A stretch of 64,000 nt of DNA. Source: Streptomyces albogriseolus. Lineage in GTDB: Bacteria; Actinomycetota; Actinomycetes; Streptomycetales; Streptomycetaceae. Shown piece after piece: positions 36,942-44,947 of this stretch. Position 1 is the first letter of the stretch, and every line of letters begins with the position of its first letter. Location of the stretch: NCBI GenBank assembly GCA_014650475.1, contig BMVA01000023.1:1-64000 (forward strand). Direction: 5' to 3'. The translations under genes and the position numbers were made by a program. Below the pieces are notes generated by a model. The model saw only the letters and a program-made list of their open reading frames with translations, searched no databases and had not been told where the DNA came from.

Positions 36942-37546
36942 CACACACCCCCCGCCTCCTGGACGCGGGCCAGCAGCTGCTGCACACCCGACACCGGCGG
37001 GGCCGACACCGTCGCAGGCGATGCGGACGCAGGCCGCGTCGGCGGCCGGCCCTGCCTGGTCGAAGGCCGGCGCACGGGCGCGAGGACTTCCCGGACCCGG
37101 GGCGCACCGCGGTCGGAGGCCGGCTCGGCCACGCGCTGCCGCGCCGCCGCAGGAACAGCCGGGCAAGCTCCCTCGATGGTGAAGCCGCCCAGTACGGGGC
37201 GGGCGGCGTGGTCGCGGGCGGCCCGGCCGCCCGTCCGGCCGCCCTGCGGCTGCCAGGCCAGCAACAGCCAGCCCCACGCCGCCTGCAGCGGAGCGCGGCC
37301 TGCGATCTTGGGCCGGCGTACCGCCCACACGGCCAGCACCCAGGCCACCACGGGGACCGGGCCCATCCACGACCACCAGCTGATGGTCTTGACGAGAAGG
37401 AACCCGCCGCCGACGAGGACGGCGATCTGCGCGGGCGTGTAGGGGCCGAGCGGGATCTTCCAGTCGGCGACCTTCCCCAGCACCCACGGATGACGGCGCG
37501 CGGTCGTGTAGAACCGCCCGACCCTGCCCGCGGCGGCCGCGCTCAC
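36938..37546 (-). CDS. PrgI/VirB3-like membrane protein
   Basis: 202 residues from GTG 37546. Two adjacent TM helices lie at about 34-75 (YTPAQIAVLVGGGFLLVKTI; VPVVAWVLAVWAVRRPKIAG), preceded by a basic segment and followed by a disordered Pro/Arg/Ala tail. Two-helix proteins just upstream of virB4 are of the PrgI/VirB3 type and bind the ATPase to the membrane. GTGA overlaps on both sides. Confidence 0.75.
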   Translation of the reverse strand: MSAAAAGRVGRFYTTARRHPWVLGKVADWKIPLGPYTPAQIAVLVGGGFLLVKTISWWSWMGPVPVVAWVLAVWAVRRPKIAGRAPLQAAWGWLLLAWQPQGGRTGGRAARDHAARPVLGGFTIEGACPAVPAAARQRVAEPASDRGAPRVREVLAPVRRPSTRQGRPPTRPASASPATVSAPPVSGVQQLLARVQEAGGVW

Positions 37547-37869
37547 AGCAGACCTCCCACACGGGCCGCCGGGCCGGTCCCCTGCACACGTCCGGGGACG
37601 GCGGGGGCGCCGTTGGCGGGGTTCTTCACCTCGTCGGTGAACATGTCCGCGAGGTCCTCGCGGGAGTCGTACAAGCCCAGCGCGATGATCATCAGCAGGA
37701 GAGCACCGATCCCGGCCTTCAGGCTGAACCTCTGGATCATGATGACGACGACCAGCACGATCAGTCCCGCCTGCAGACCCTTGGTCGCCCAGCCCTCGAA
37801 CATGGCGATCCAGCCGTCCCCGAGGTCGTTCAATTCCCCGGCCAGCACCACGTCGTACATCGTGTTCAC
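37543..37869 (-). CDS. Small membrane protein, possible VirB2-like subunit
   Basis: 108 residues from GTG 37869 (VNTMYDVVLA). Two hydrophobic helices (GLQAGLIVLVVVIMIQRFSL and GIGALLLMIIALGLYDSRE) after an amphipathic start resemble the two-helix hairpin of conjugative pilin-type or gating subunits. Its position between the TcpC-like and PrgI-like genes is typical for Gram-positive T4SS. No signal peptide, so a pilin role is uncertain. Confidence 0.6.
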   Translation of the reverse strand: MNTMYDVVLAGELNDLGDGWIAMFEGWATKGLQAGLIVLVVVIMIQRFSLKAGIGALLLMIIALGLYDSREDLADMFTDEVKNPANGAPAVPGRVQGTGPAARVGGLL

Positions 37870-38801
37870 CGCGCACCCCCGCCCTGGACGGTCCCGGCCT
37901 CCAGCGCGGCGACGTCCCACCGGCCGGATCGGGCCGTGAGCGCGAGCTCGTAGGCCAGCGGCCACCGGCCGGCGCCATCCCGCGCCTCGGCCTGCACGAG
38001 GACCCGGACCTTCGTCCCGTCGGCCGGCACCTGCCCGGCAGCCGCGGCCTCCTCGACCGCCGACACCTCCCGCACCACAACCGCGCTGTAGGGGGCGGGG
38101 GAGACGGGCGTGAGCTTCACCCCGGGTGCGAGGTAGCGGTCGACCTCTCCAGTGCCGGTGAGGTAGGCGCCGAGGAATTCCCCGACCGTCGACGACAGGG
38201 CACCGTCGGAAGGAACGTGCACCGTGTACGGCGAGGCGGGCACCGCGGCCCGGGCCGGACCGGCCACTGCTCCCGGAGCACCGGTCACTGCGAACGACGC
38301 ACCACGCGCGTCGGCGGCCACGGGGACGGCGAAGTAGCGCACCGTGCCGTCGGTGTACTGCGCGGCCACCGTCACCGCCCACGCGTCCCCGCCGCGCTGC
38401 ACACTGCGCACAGCGGTCACCGACCGGAGCTTCGACTGTGCATCGGCTGCCGGCTCCGGCAGCGCGACGTCGGGTGAGAGGGACTGTGCAAGACGCGTCT
38501 GCGCACTGCCCGCCTCGTCCGCGCTGCTGCGCAGCCACGCGTCGATGAACACCTGCGCATAGCCCGCAGGGTCGGCCGTGACCGCCGCTGTGCGCACCGG
38601 GGCCGGCTTGTTGGGGGCGGCGGCCGTGGCGGCGGCCGGGCCGGAGGCCATGGCGACGGCCAGGGCGACGGGGCCGGCCGCGATCGCGGTGAACAGTGCC
38701 AGGCGCGACAGGCGCACGCGCCGCCGCATCTTCTCCAGCTCGATGCCCGCGGCGATCGCGGGTACGGCCTCGCTCCGTGAGGCCTTCTTGCCAGGAGGCA
38801 T
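37866..38801 (-). CDS. TcpC/VirB8-like conjugal transfer protein
   Basis: 311 residues from ATG 38801, with GGGAG 8-9 bases upstream; a TTG at 38807 is less likely. Cytoplasmic basic helix (ELEKMRRRVRLSRL), one TM at about 34-55, then two NTF2-like domains (GYAQVFIDAWLRSSADEAGS; AVTVAAQYTDGTVRYFAVPV; VGEFLGAYLTGTGEVDRYLA). This is the layout of TcpC/VirB8-class scaffold proteins. It is the first gene of the transfer operon; promoter elements should lie in 38802-38860. Confidence 0.8.
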   Translation of the reverse strand: MPPGKKASRSEAVPAIAAGIELEKMRRRVRLSRLALFTAIAAGPVALAVAMASGPAAATAAAPNKPAPVRTAAVTADPAGYAQVFIDAWLRSSADEAGSAQTRLAQSLSPDVALPEPAADAQSKLRSVTAVRSVQRGGDAWAVTVAAQYTDGTVRYFAVPVAADARGASFAVTGAPGAVAGPARAAVPASPYTVHVPSDGALSSTVGEFLGAYLTGTGEVDRYLAPGVKLTPVSPAPYSAVVVREVSAVEEAAAAGQVPADGTKVRVLVQAEARDGAGRWPLAYELALTARSGRWDVAALEAGTVQGGGAR

Positions 38802-38862
38802 GGTCAAACTCCCAGGTCAGGAACCGTTGTTGCTGACCTTGAGGAAACTCCTCAGCCCCGAC

Positions 38863-39528
38863 CCGACCACCGACCACACAACCCCGACCACGATCACGAA
38901 CAGGTCACGAAACCCGTGGTCGGCCCGACCACAGCCCCGACCACGGCCGCCACAGGTCCGCCCAGGCCTCCCCAGCCACCACAGCGGCGGGGCGGGCGAG
39001 GAGGCGCGTGCCGGCACATGGCAACACCTGGGCGTGACCCCTCGGCTGCGCATCAGCAGACCGACTGTGCAGCCCACGGCGACTGTGCATCCCGCTGTGC
39101 ACACTCGCCGCGCACGCCGACTGCGCACCCCCCCCCACACATTGCGCAGCCACCTGCACATGCGCCCTGGGAGCATTGCGCAGCCGTGACTGTGCACACT
39201 CGCCAGCGCACGCGAAAGGCCCCTTGGCCGGCCCGACCATGGGGCCGACCAAGGCTGGTCAGCGGGCAGGTCGCGGTTTCGTGGCGGGTGGTCGGAGGTG
39301 GCCTGCCTGCTCGGGGTGCGAGGAAGGACTCTTGGTCGCCCCGACCATGGCTGGTCAGTGCGCCTGGCTCCGTTCACGAGAACGGGGAACAGATCCAGTG
39401 CGCCCGTTCTCCTGAACAAGGCCACCGGCACTCCGGAAGCCCTGTGCTTGGGCCGACCATGACGGACCGGTGCGCTTGTTGTCGGATCGTGACCGGTGGT
39501 CGGGGGTTGTGGTCGTCTGTCTGGTCGG
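38863..39528. repeat. Array of CCGACCA/TGGTCGG iteron-like heptamers
   Basis: At least 13 copies: CCGACCA at 38863, 38870, 38884, 38925, 38937, 39233, 39245, 39341 and 39453; the complement TGGTCGG at 38917, 39289, 39497 and 39522. Five direct copies cluster in the first 81 bases, beside the transfer operon promoter. The region (38802-39655) has no gene. Such spaced heptamers suggest an origin of replication or transfer, or a multi-site operator. Further near matches (TGGTCGC at 39333, TGGTCGT) occur. Confidence 0.75.
39047..39196. repeat. Cluster of TGYGCA hexamers with a longer direct repeat
   Basis: Eight TG(C/T)GCA hexamers start at 39047, 39066, 39084, 39096, 39122, 39143, 39177 and 39191. 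Two lie in a longer repeat: TGTGCACACTCGCC at 39096 and again at 39191, each followed by GCGCACGC with one extra base in the second copy. A C9-tract interrupts the array. Together with the flanking heptamers this makes a compact 670-base cis-acting region. Confidence 0.6.
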
Positions 39529-39655
39529 GGGTGGCCGGTGGGCTGACCGTCATGGATCTTGTGTGTGTCTCCTCTTCCGGTGGCCTGGGTATCGCTGTCG
39601 GGGCCCGCCCGCAGCTCCTGTGTGGCTGTGTGTGCCCGGTGGGCGGGGCGTCGTC

Positions 39656-41158
39656 GTGAGTCGCTTCGGGGCGGGGATCCGCCGGGGCGTGATGGCCGCT
39701 GATCAGTTCACGCAGATCGCCAACGGGCTCTTCCGTGACGGCCGGCTGTCCTACCGGGCGAAGGGGATCTTCGGGTATGTCAGCACGCACCGCAGCGGCT
39801 GGCAGGTGAGGATCGCCGACCTCGCCCGCCTGGGCCCGGACGGCCGGGAAGCGGTACGCGCCGGTCTGAGGGAGCTGGAGGCGTACGGCTATCTCATCCG
39901 TGAGCGCCTGCGCCGCCCGGACGGCACTCTCGGGGAGAGCGTCTACTGCATCACCGACCACCCTGCCAGGGCTCTCGCCGACGGGCCGTCCGGTGCCGAA
40001 GCGGTGGCTGGGGTCTTGGAGGCGGGGTCGGCCGATGGGTTCGGTGCGGGGATCCGACGCGGGGTGATGGCGGGGGATCAGTTCACGCAGATCGCCAACG
40101 GCCTGTTCCGTCACGGCCGGTTGTCGTTCAAGGCTAAGGGGCTGTTCGGCCTGCTCTCCACACACCGGGAGGGCTGGCGGATGACGGCCACCGACCTCGC
40201 CCGCTCCGGCCGCGAAGGCGAGGCGGCGGTCAAGAGCGGACTGAAGGAACTGGAAGAGCACGGGTTCCTGGTCCGCGAACGCGAGCGCGGCCCAGACGGC
40301 ACCCTCGGTGCGGCGGTGTACTTCATCACCGACCTGCCCGCCCTGCAAAGCCACAGGTCACCACCAGAGTCGGGTTATCCACCAGTGGATGAACCTACGT
40401 TGGTCAATCGCCCCACTAAGAACACCAACAGAAAGAAGACCAACAAGCAGAAGACCAGACCCCTCCGTCCCTGCGACCGCGCCGCCAACGCGACCGTCTC
40501 CTCGGGGACGGGCCGGCCGGACGCAGCAGCGTCCTCGCCCGACAGCCCGCCCGCGACGCCCTCGGCGACCAACGCCTCGCCAGTGCCTGCGGCCGATGAG
40601 CTACATCCCGGGATCCAGCTGCTGCTGGAGATCGGGGCCGCTCAGCCCGAGCTGCTGCTGACCGGGAAGGCACTGACCGACCAGGGGCGCGTCATGACCG
40701 TGATGCTGGAATCCGGCTGGACCAGCGCCCAGCTGCGCCACGTCATCGCCGGCCGACCCCTGCCGGCCCCGGTGCGTACTAGCGTCGGCGCGATCATCGC
40801 CGCCCGCCTGCGCGCCGCCCAGGCCTACCCGCCACCCGCCACCCTCACCAGCCCGCACCCCTGCGGCGACGTCCTGGACGACGAGCGGTCCGTTCCCTCG
40901 ACGCCCGCCCGGTCGTCCACGGCGCCCGCGGCCCGCACGGTCACCGAGGCCCTGACCTACCGCGCCCTGGTCGAATGCGCCGGCTGCGGCGTCCCCGGCA
41001 CCGCCCCCGGTGAAGATCTCTGCCCGGCCTGCCTCGACTGGCCCCTGTGCCGCACCTGCCCCGGCCCCACCCCGCGCCGCGCCCACCCGCAGGGCGACGG
41101 ACGCTGCACCACTTGCGCCACGACCTTCACCGGCCCGACGGAGGGAAGTACGTCATGA
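39656..41158 (+). CDS. DNA-binding protein with two tandem winged-helix domains and zinc-ribbon tail
   Basis: 500 residues from GTG 39656; the upstream GGCGGGG is only a weak ribosome binding site. Residues 4-103 and 129-228 are copies of one winged-helix domain beginning FGAGIRRGVMA.DQFTQIANG and ending VY.ITD.PA; the protein copies are about 70 percent identical by eye. A basic linker and low-complexity segment follow, then a helical domain (about 320-390), and a Cys-rich tail with four CxxC pairs (CAGC, CPAC, CRTC, CTTC). Similar single-domain proteins occur as helix-turn-helix proteins in Streptomyces plasmids. Facing the iteron array, it may be a replication initiator or regulator; this is inference. 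Confidence 0.75.
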   Translation: MSRFGAGIRRGVMAADQFTQIANGLFRDGRLSYRAKGIFGYVSTHRSGWQVRIADLARLGPDGREAVRAGLRELEAYGYLIRERLRRPDGTLGESVYCITDHPARALADGPSGAEAVAGVLEAGSADGFGAGIRRGVMAGDQFTQIANGLFRHGRLSFKAKGLFGLLSTHREGWRMTATDLARSGREGEAAVKSGLKELEEHGFLVRERERGPDGTLGAAVYFITDLPALQSHRSPPESGYPPVDEPTLVNRPTKNTNRKKTNKQKTRPLRPCDRAANATVSSGTGRPDAAASSPDSPPATPSATNASPVPAADELHPGIQLLLEIGAAQPELLLTGKALTDQGRVMTVMLESGWTSAQLRHVIAGRPLPAPVRTSVGAIIAARLRAAQAYPPPATLTSPHPCGDVLDDERSVPSTPARSSTAPAARTVTEALTYRALVECAGCGVPGTAPGEDLCPACLDWPLCRTCPGPTPRRAHPQGDGRCTTCATTFTGPTEGSTS

Positions 41159-41480
41159 CTACCCGGACACTACCGGCCAGCAGGCCCGCACCGGGGCTGC
41201 GCCCCTTCCGGCAGCAGCCGTGGAGGTGGGACACCACCAGCTGTTCGACACGGCAGACCTTCTCCAACGCCGTGACACCCGCTCCGTCCCCGGTCTGCTC
41301 ATCACCCGGGAGCGACTGATGCTGCAACTGGTCGCCCAGACCGCCGAGATCCTCATGCCCGCGGCCGATGACGAGCCCTCCGCCTGCCCCGCCGGCCGGG
41401 CAGACAGTCGGCGGGCCGCACCCCTCCCGCCCTGTGCCATCAGCCCTCGGTCGAACCCTCAGTGCCCACTTCACCGATGA
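41155..41480 (+). CDS. Small hypothetical protein, probably frameshifted
   Basis: ATG 41155 overlaps the stop of the preceding gene (ATGA) and starts MTTRTLPASRPAPGLRPF. From about 41220 the better codon pattern and a hydrophobic, ordered sequence (VEVGHHQLFDTADLLQRRDT, VPGLLITRERLMLQLVAQTA) lie in a different frame that runs to 41480. An indel around 41200-41220 would join both into one protein; otherwise a separate gene would start at GTG 41220 without a ribosome binding site. Function unknown. Confidence 0.4.
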
Positions 41481-41494
41481 AGGAGGAATCCGAC

Positions 41495-42025
41495 ATGCCC
41501 AACCACGGTTCCGAGCAGTCCACCGGCGGTGTGTACCTGCTCTTCGCGCACGAGGCCTACTACCCAGCCCACGGACAGGAGATCAACACCTCGCTCGTGG
41601 CCGCAGCCTCCCTGCTGCACCCCCGTGTCCGCCAGCCCGACGGCACCCGCATCCACGAACGCCTCACCCACAGCCGCCGCCCGGGCGAGATCGTGCCCCT
41701 GGCCACGCTCACCCACGAACTGGACGGCGGCACGCTCTGGCCACAGGTCGGCGACTGGGCAGCGGTCACCGCGGACCTGCTCAAGCTCATCCACGACCGC
41801 GGATGCGACGCTCTCAGCCTGGGCCTGCCGCCCATCGCCCGCGCGCTGGTGTGCTCCGGCCCGCGCAGCGAGGTCCGTGTCTACGATCCGACGACCGAGG
41901 GCTACCGGGTCTTCGGGCCCGCCGACCGGATTGAGGTCCTGGTCGAAATCGGCAAGCAGCTGGCCCGGACGGAAGCTGGGCGTCCCTTGTGGCCGGGAGA
42001 CATGCCTCTGCCCCACCCCCACTAG
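41495..42025 (+). CDS. Hypothetical protein
   Basis: 176 residues from ATG 41495, with AGGAGG 8 bases upstream. Not recognised. The first third (GGVYLLFAHEAYYPAHGQEI) and the WPQVGDWAAVTADLLKLIHD stretch are ordered; the end (EVRVYDPTTEGYRVFGPADR) looks like an antiparallel beta pair. Neighbours are plasmid-type genes. Single soluble domain. Confidence 0.6.
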   Translation: MPNHGSEQSTGGVYLLFAHEAYYPAHGQEINTSLVAAASLLHPRVRQPDGTRIHERLTHSRRPGEIVPLATLTHELDGGTLWPQVGDWAAVTADLLKLIHDRGCDALSLGLPPIARALVCSGPRSEVRVYDPTTEGYRVFGPADRIEVLVEIGKQLARTEAGRPLWPGDMPLPHPH

Positions 42026-42042
42026 ACGTGGGTGGTGCCGCG

Positions 42043-42300
42043 CTACGACTTCCAGAGCGGCCTGTCGGGAACGGGACCCTCAGGAGGGGGGAGCAGCTCC
42101 GGCGGCACGGCGGCGATGAGCGCGGCGTCCTCATCAGGTACGAGCGGGTCGATCAGTACGTGCAGGACATGGCCGGCTTCCGTTGCGGCCACCCTTCGCT
42201 CCAAGATCACTTTCCACCGCTCGGTGACGTAGCCGAGAAGAAGGTCGGCAGGGTGAGCACGGACTGTGCCCCAGTACAGACAGCCCCCACCGAGCGATTC
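42043..42300 (-). CDS. Short coding-like frame without a clear start
   Basis: The frame ending with TAG at 42043 reads LLLGYVTERWKVILERRVAA, then an acidic, Pro-rich tail ending DRPLWKS, with strong third-position GC. No ATG lies in frame; GTG 42210 would give 55 residues. The coding signal extends upstream to about 42300, so the true start may be lost or the gene frameshifted. Not in a family I know. The remaining bases to 42479 hold nothing else. Confidence 0.4.
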   Translation of the reverse strand, partial: ESLGGGCLYWGTVRAHPADLLLGYVTERWKVILERRVAATEAGHVLHVLIDPLVPDEDAALIAAVPPELLPPPEGPVPDRPLWKS

Positions 42301-42479
42301 AGCAGGAGCGCGGCGATGGCCGGTGCCGCGAAGCTGTGAGGCTTCGCGGCGGAGAGGTGGCTGGCCTCTCCATACCGGCCATCGTGCGGCGTCTGGCCCG
42401 CCGGGAGTTCGTCGATCCCTTCAACCAGAGGCCGCGGTCCTACGGTATCCCGCGGGGAGTGTGGTTCGGTGTGCTGCTG

Positions 42480-43379
42480 TCAGGTCGTCGAGGACCGGCG
42501 GGCGGCCAGTTCCTCGATGCGGGAGCGTCTCCAGCGCTGCTGGCGAGGTCGGCCGGCGCTGCCACGGCGGTACTCGAATCCGTCGGGCTGCTCGAGGTCA
42601 GGCAGGAGTCCGTGCCCGAGGGCGCTGATGAAGCTGTCGGCGTTGCCGTATCCGAGGATCCGGGCGGCCTCGGCGGCGCCGACCAGGTCCTCGTCCTGGC
42701 CGGCGGCCGGCAGGACACCGCGCTCGCGGGCTGCGGCGACGACCGTGGCGCGGCGCCACTTCTTGCGGGCTCCGCCGCGGCTGCCCGCCTGCTTCTCCAG
42801 GGTCTCCGGCTGAGGCAGCTCGGGGATGCGGCCCTGGTAGAGGGCGCTGGAGAAGGAAGCGGTACTGCCGTAGCCGAGCAGGCTGGCGACTTCGGCCGTG
42901 CCCAGCAGTTCGTCGGGGTCTCCGTCGACGGGGACCTTGGGCAGCGCGGCGGCGGGGGCCGATCCGCGCCGGCCCTTGCCGGGGCGGTTGGCTGCCCAGG
43001 CGACGACCGTGCCGCGGCGCCACCTCGGGCCGTCGATGTCCTCGTCGGGCTCGGGGAAGTAGCCGGGCCGGTCGCGGAAGTAGGCGTCGATGGTGGAGGT
43101 GCGGGTGTAGCCCAGGAGCTGGGCCACCTCCCGCTTGGTCAGCAGCTCGTCCTGGTCGGCCTCGAGGACCGCGGCCGGCAGCGTGCGCTTTTTCGGGGCG
43201 CGCTGCGCGAAGAACGCCGCGACCTCGTCGTAGCGCCAGAACCGCTTGCGGCCCTCGGTGTGCGCGACCGCGGGGAAACCGCTGTCCGGGTTGTTGCTCC
43301 ACTCGCTGATCCGGGGCTTGCTCGTGCCGAACTCGGACACGATCTGCGTGGTGTCCACAAGCCGCTCGGCGGTAGACAT
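42480..43379 (-). CDS. Protein of four tandem HTH modules
   Basis: 299 residues from ATG 43379 with GAAGGGG upstream. Four AlpA/MerR-like helix-turn-helix modules follow each other: residues about 10-60 (TTQIVSEFGTSKPRISEWSN), 78-133 (LLTKREVAQLLGYTRTSTID), 158-220 (LLGTAEVASLLGYGSTASFS) and 232-295 (LVGAAEAARILGYGNADSFI). Each later module has a helix, a GY..T/A.S recognition-like helix and a wing ending in a WRR-x-x-V/I motif. Tandem recognition modules imply binding to a long or repeated DNA site, perhaps the nearby iterons (inference). Confidence 0.75.
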   Translation of the reverse strand: MSTAERLVDTTQIVSEFGTSKPRISEWSNNPDSGFPAVAHTEGRKRFWRYDEVAAFFAQRAPKKRTLPAAVLEADQDELLTKREVAQLLGYTRTSTIDAYFRDRPGYFPEPDEDIDGPRWRRGTVVAWAANRPGKGRRGSAPAAALPKVPVDGDPDELLGTAEVASLLGYGSTASFSSALYQGRIPELPQPETLEKQAGSRGGARKKWRRATVVAAARERGVLPAAGQDEDLVGAAEAARILGYGNADSFISALGHGLLPDLEQPDGFEYRRGSAGRPRQQRWRRSRIEELAARRSSTT

Positions 43380-43488
43380 CGGAGCCCCTTCGGCAGGATC
43401 GACAAGGTGGTGCCGGCCCTCACTCGAGCGCGACAGGTTCGATAATGCCAAAGGTGTTGGGTTCGTGTCCAGCCCAGCGCGGGACCGG

Positions 43489-43842
43489 CTACTGGAACTC
43501 CTCGCCCAGGAGGCTGACACCGAATCGCGTGGCACGCTCTGCCAGCTCCGTATAGGCCATGGCGGCAGGCGAAGCGTCCCAGGTCGCGAACGCGAGAGCG
43601 GAGACCGCCTCCCCACGGGTCATCCCCTCCTCCCATGCAGCGCCCGCAGCCGCGCATCGCTCGGCGAGCTGGGCGTCGGACAGGGACGCGGCCTCACAGT
43701 GGATGCCGGACTGGACATCGGCCACGCCCTCGCACCAAGCACGGTGACCCGCAGCGAGCAGGTTCTGCAGCGCGTCCTGGTCAGTGAGATCCCGGGCGCT
43801 GGCGGCGAGGTCCAGCAGCAGAGCGGTCGGGTTGGTGTCCAT
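43489..43842 (-). CDS. Small hypothetical protein
   Basis: 117 residues. ATG 43842 is preferred over ATG 43848 because AAGGAG (43854-43849) touches the latter and is 6 bases from the former. Helical, acidic and Ala-rich (LLLDLAASARDLTDQDALQN; EEGMTRGEAVSALAFATWDA). Its start is adjacent to the end of the ATP-pyrophosphatase gene. Function unknown. Confidence 0.55.
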   Translation of the reverse strand: MDTNPTALLLDLAASARDLTDQDALQNLLAAGHRAWCEGVADVQSGIHCEAASLSDAQLAERCAAAGAAWEEGMTRGEAVSALAFATWDASPAAMAYTELAERATRFGVSLLGEEFQ

Positions 43843-43920
43843 GGTCATCTCCTTGATGTCACTGTAAAGGGGAAGGGATGCAGCGGGCCGGGTCGGACGA
43901 CCCGGCCCACCACGCGGCTA

Positions 43921-44946
43921 TCAGGTGTGGGCGGTGCAGCCGTCGCACAGTGCACGGCCTGTGTGGCGGGCCAGCTCCGGCTTCTTGCGGGGTTCGCGCT
44001 TGAGTGTCTGGCGGACCTGTTCCTGCAGGGCGGTGAACTCCGGGCCGTCGTCCGGGCAGACGATCCCGGGGTCGGGTGCCCCGCAGTGTGCGGCGTGCCG
44101 GATCAGGTCGGTGATCCGCCAGTCCGGGCGGAAGCTGTCGCCGCGCGCCTGCTCGACCTCGGCGTACAGGTCGGCCAGCCGCGGCCGCCGCCCGATGGTG
44201 AGCAGCAGGTCGCGGCGGGAGGCGAAGACGCACAGCGAGCAGGAGCAGCGGGAGCTGCCCAGCCAGTCGCCGGCGCCGGGTACGGAGTCGTAGGTCCAGC
44301 AGTAGGGTACCGGCGCACCGGCGTGCCATTCCTTGACCGCGTCGGTCGTCCAGTCCTTCACGGGCAGCCACTCGTCCACGATCCGAGCGCTGTTGGCCTG
44401 CACGGTACGGAAGGCCGGGCGCTGTTTGCGGTCGGCTCCCTCATCGCTGCGCAGGCCCAGGACCTTCAGGATCCGTACCGGCCGGCCGAGCTCGCGGGTC
44501 AGGCGGCTCACCATCGGCGTCCAGGCGCTGGAGACCACGCCCTCCTTCGCGGCCTTGCGGCAGTACGGGCTGCCCTTGCGGGGGAACCGCCCGTAGGCCG
44601 CGATCTCGGTGAGCAGACTGTGCGGCATCCGTGTGCCGTCAGGGCCCGGCAAGGTGCGGGTGACCTCGACGTGCCGGTCGGCCGGCACCCCGAAGGCGGC
44701 GCTCTGCAGCGCGGCGAGCTCGGACACCCCGGGGTAGCGGATGCCGTGGAAGACGACCGGCGGCCACTCCAGCACTCCCAGGCTGGAGTGGTAGGAGATC
44801 ACCCGGTCGTCGACGCCGGCGGCTCGGGCGGCGTCCATGAAGACGGCCATCATGACCGCGCTGTCCTTGCCGCCGGACAGCTGAGGTGCGAGGAGATCGT
44901 ACGAGGTCAGGTCGGGTGTACTGGGCGTAGCGGGACGCGAGGCCAT
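43921..44946 (-). CDS. PAPS-reductase-like ATP-pyrophosphatase
   Basis: 341 residues from ATG 44946. PP-loop SGGKDS at 24-29, then conserved LGLRSDEG, and four cysteines (129 in GSPYCRKAAKEG; 234, 236 and 239 in SSRCSCSLCVFASRRDLL) that could bind a [4Fe-4S] cluster, as in DndC and tRNA-thiolation relatives. Members of this superfamily activate substrates by adenylation, often for sulfur insertion. It is adjacent (1-base gap) to a DNA cytosine methyltransferase and reads in the same direction, so a DNA-modifying role is attractive but unproven. Confidence 0.8.
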   Translation of the reverse strand: MASRPATPSTPDLTSYDLLAPQLSGGKDSAVMMAVFMDAARAAGVDDRVISYHSSLGVLEWPPVVFHGIRYPGVSELAALQSAAFGVPADRHVEVTRTLPGPDGTRMPHSLLTEIAAYGRFPRKGSPYCRKAAKEGVVSSAWTPMVSRLTRELGRPVRILKVLGLRSDEGADRKQRPAFRTVQANSARIVDEWLPVKDWTTDAVKEWHAGAPVPYCWTYDSVPGAGDWLGSSRCSCSLCVFASRRDLLLTIGRRPRLADLYAEVEQARGDSFRPDWRITDLIRHAAHCGAPDPGIVCPDDGPEFTALQEQVRQTLKREPRKKPELARHTGRALCDGCTAHT

Positions 44947-44947
44947 G

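Noticed and set aside
34827-37442. Very long open frame on the plus strand
   Set aside because: Antisense to virB4 with Arg/His/Gln/Pro-rich composition and no motifs; it is a GC-rich shadow.
36942-37589. N-terminal extension of VirB4 to 37589
   Set aside because: Overlaps the PrgI/VirB3-like gene in a shadow frame; the GTGA junction marks the start.
39121-39215. Spaced hexamers considered as a CRISPR array
   Set aside because: Repeats are 6 bases with irregular short spacing, not 25-40 base direct repeats with unique spacers.
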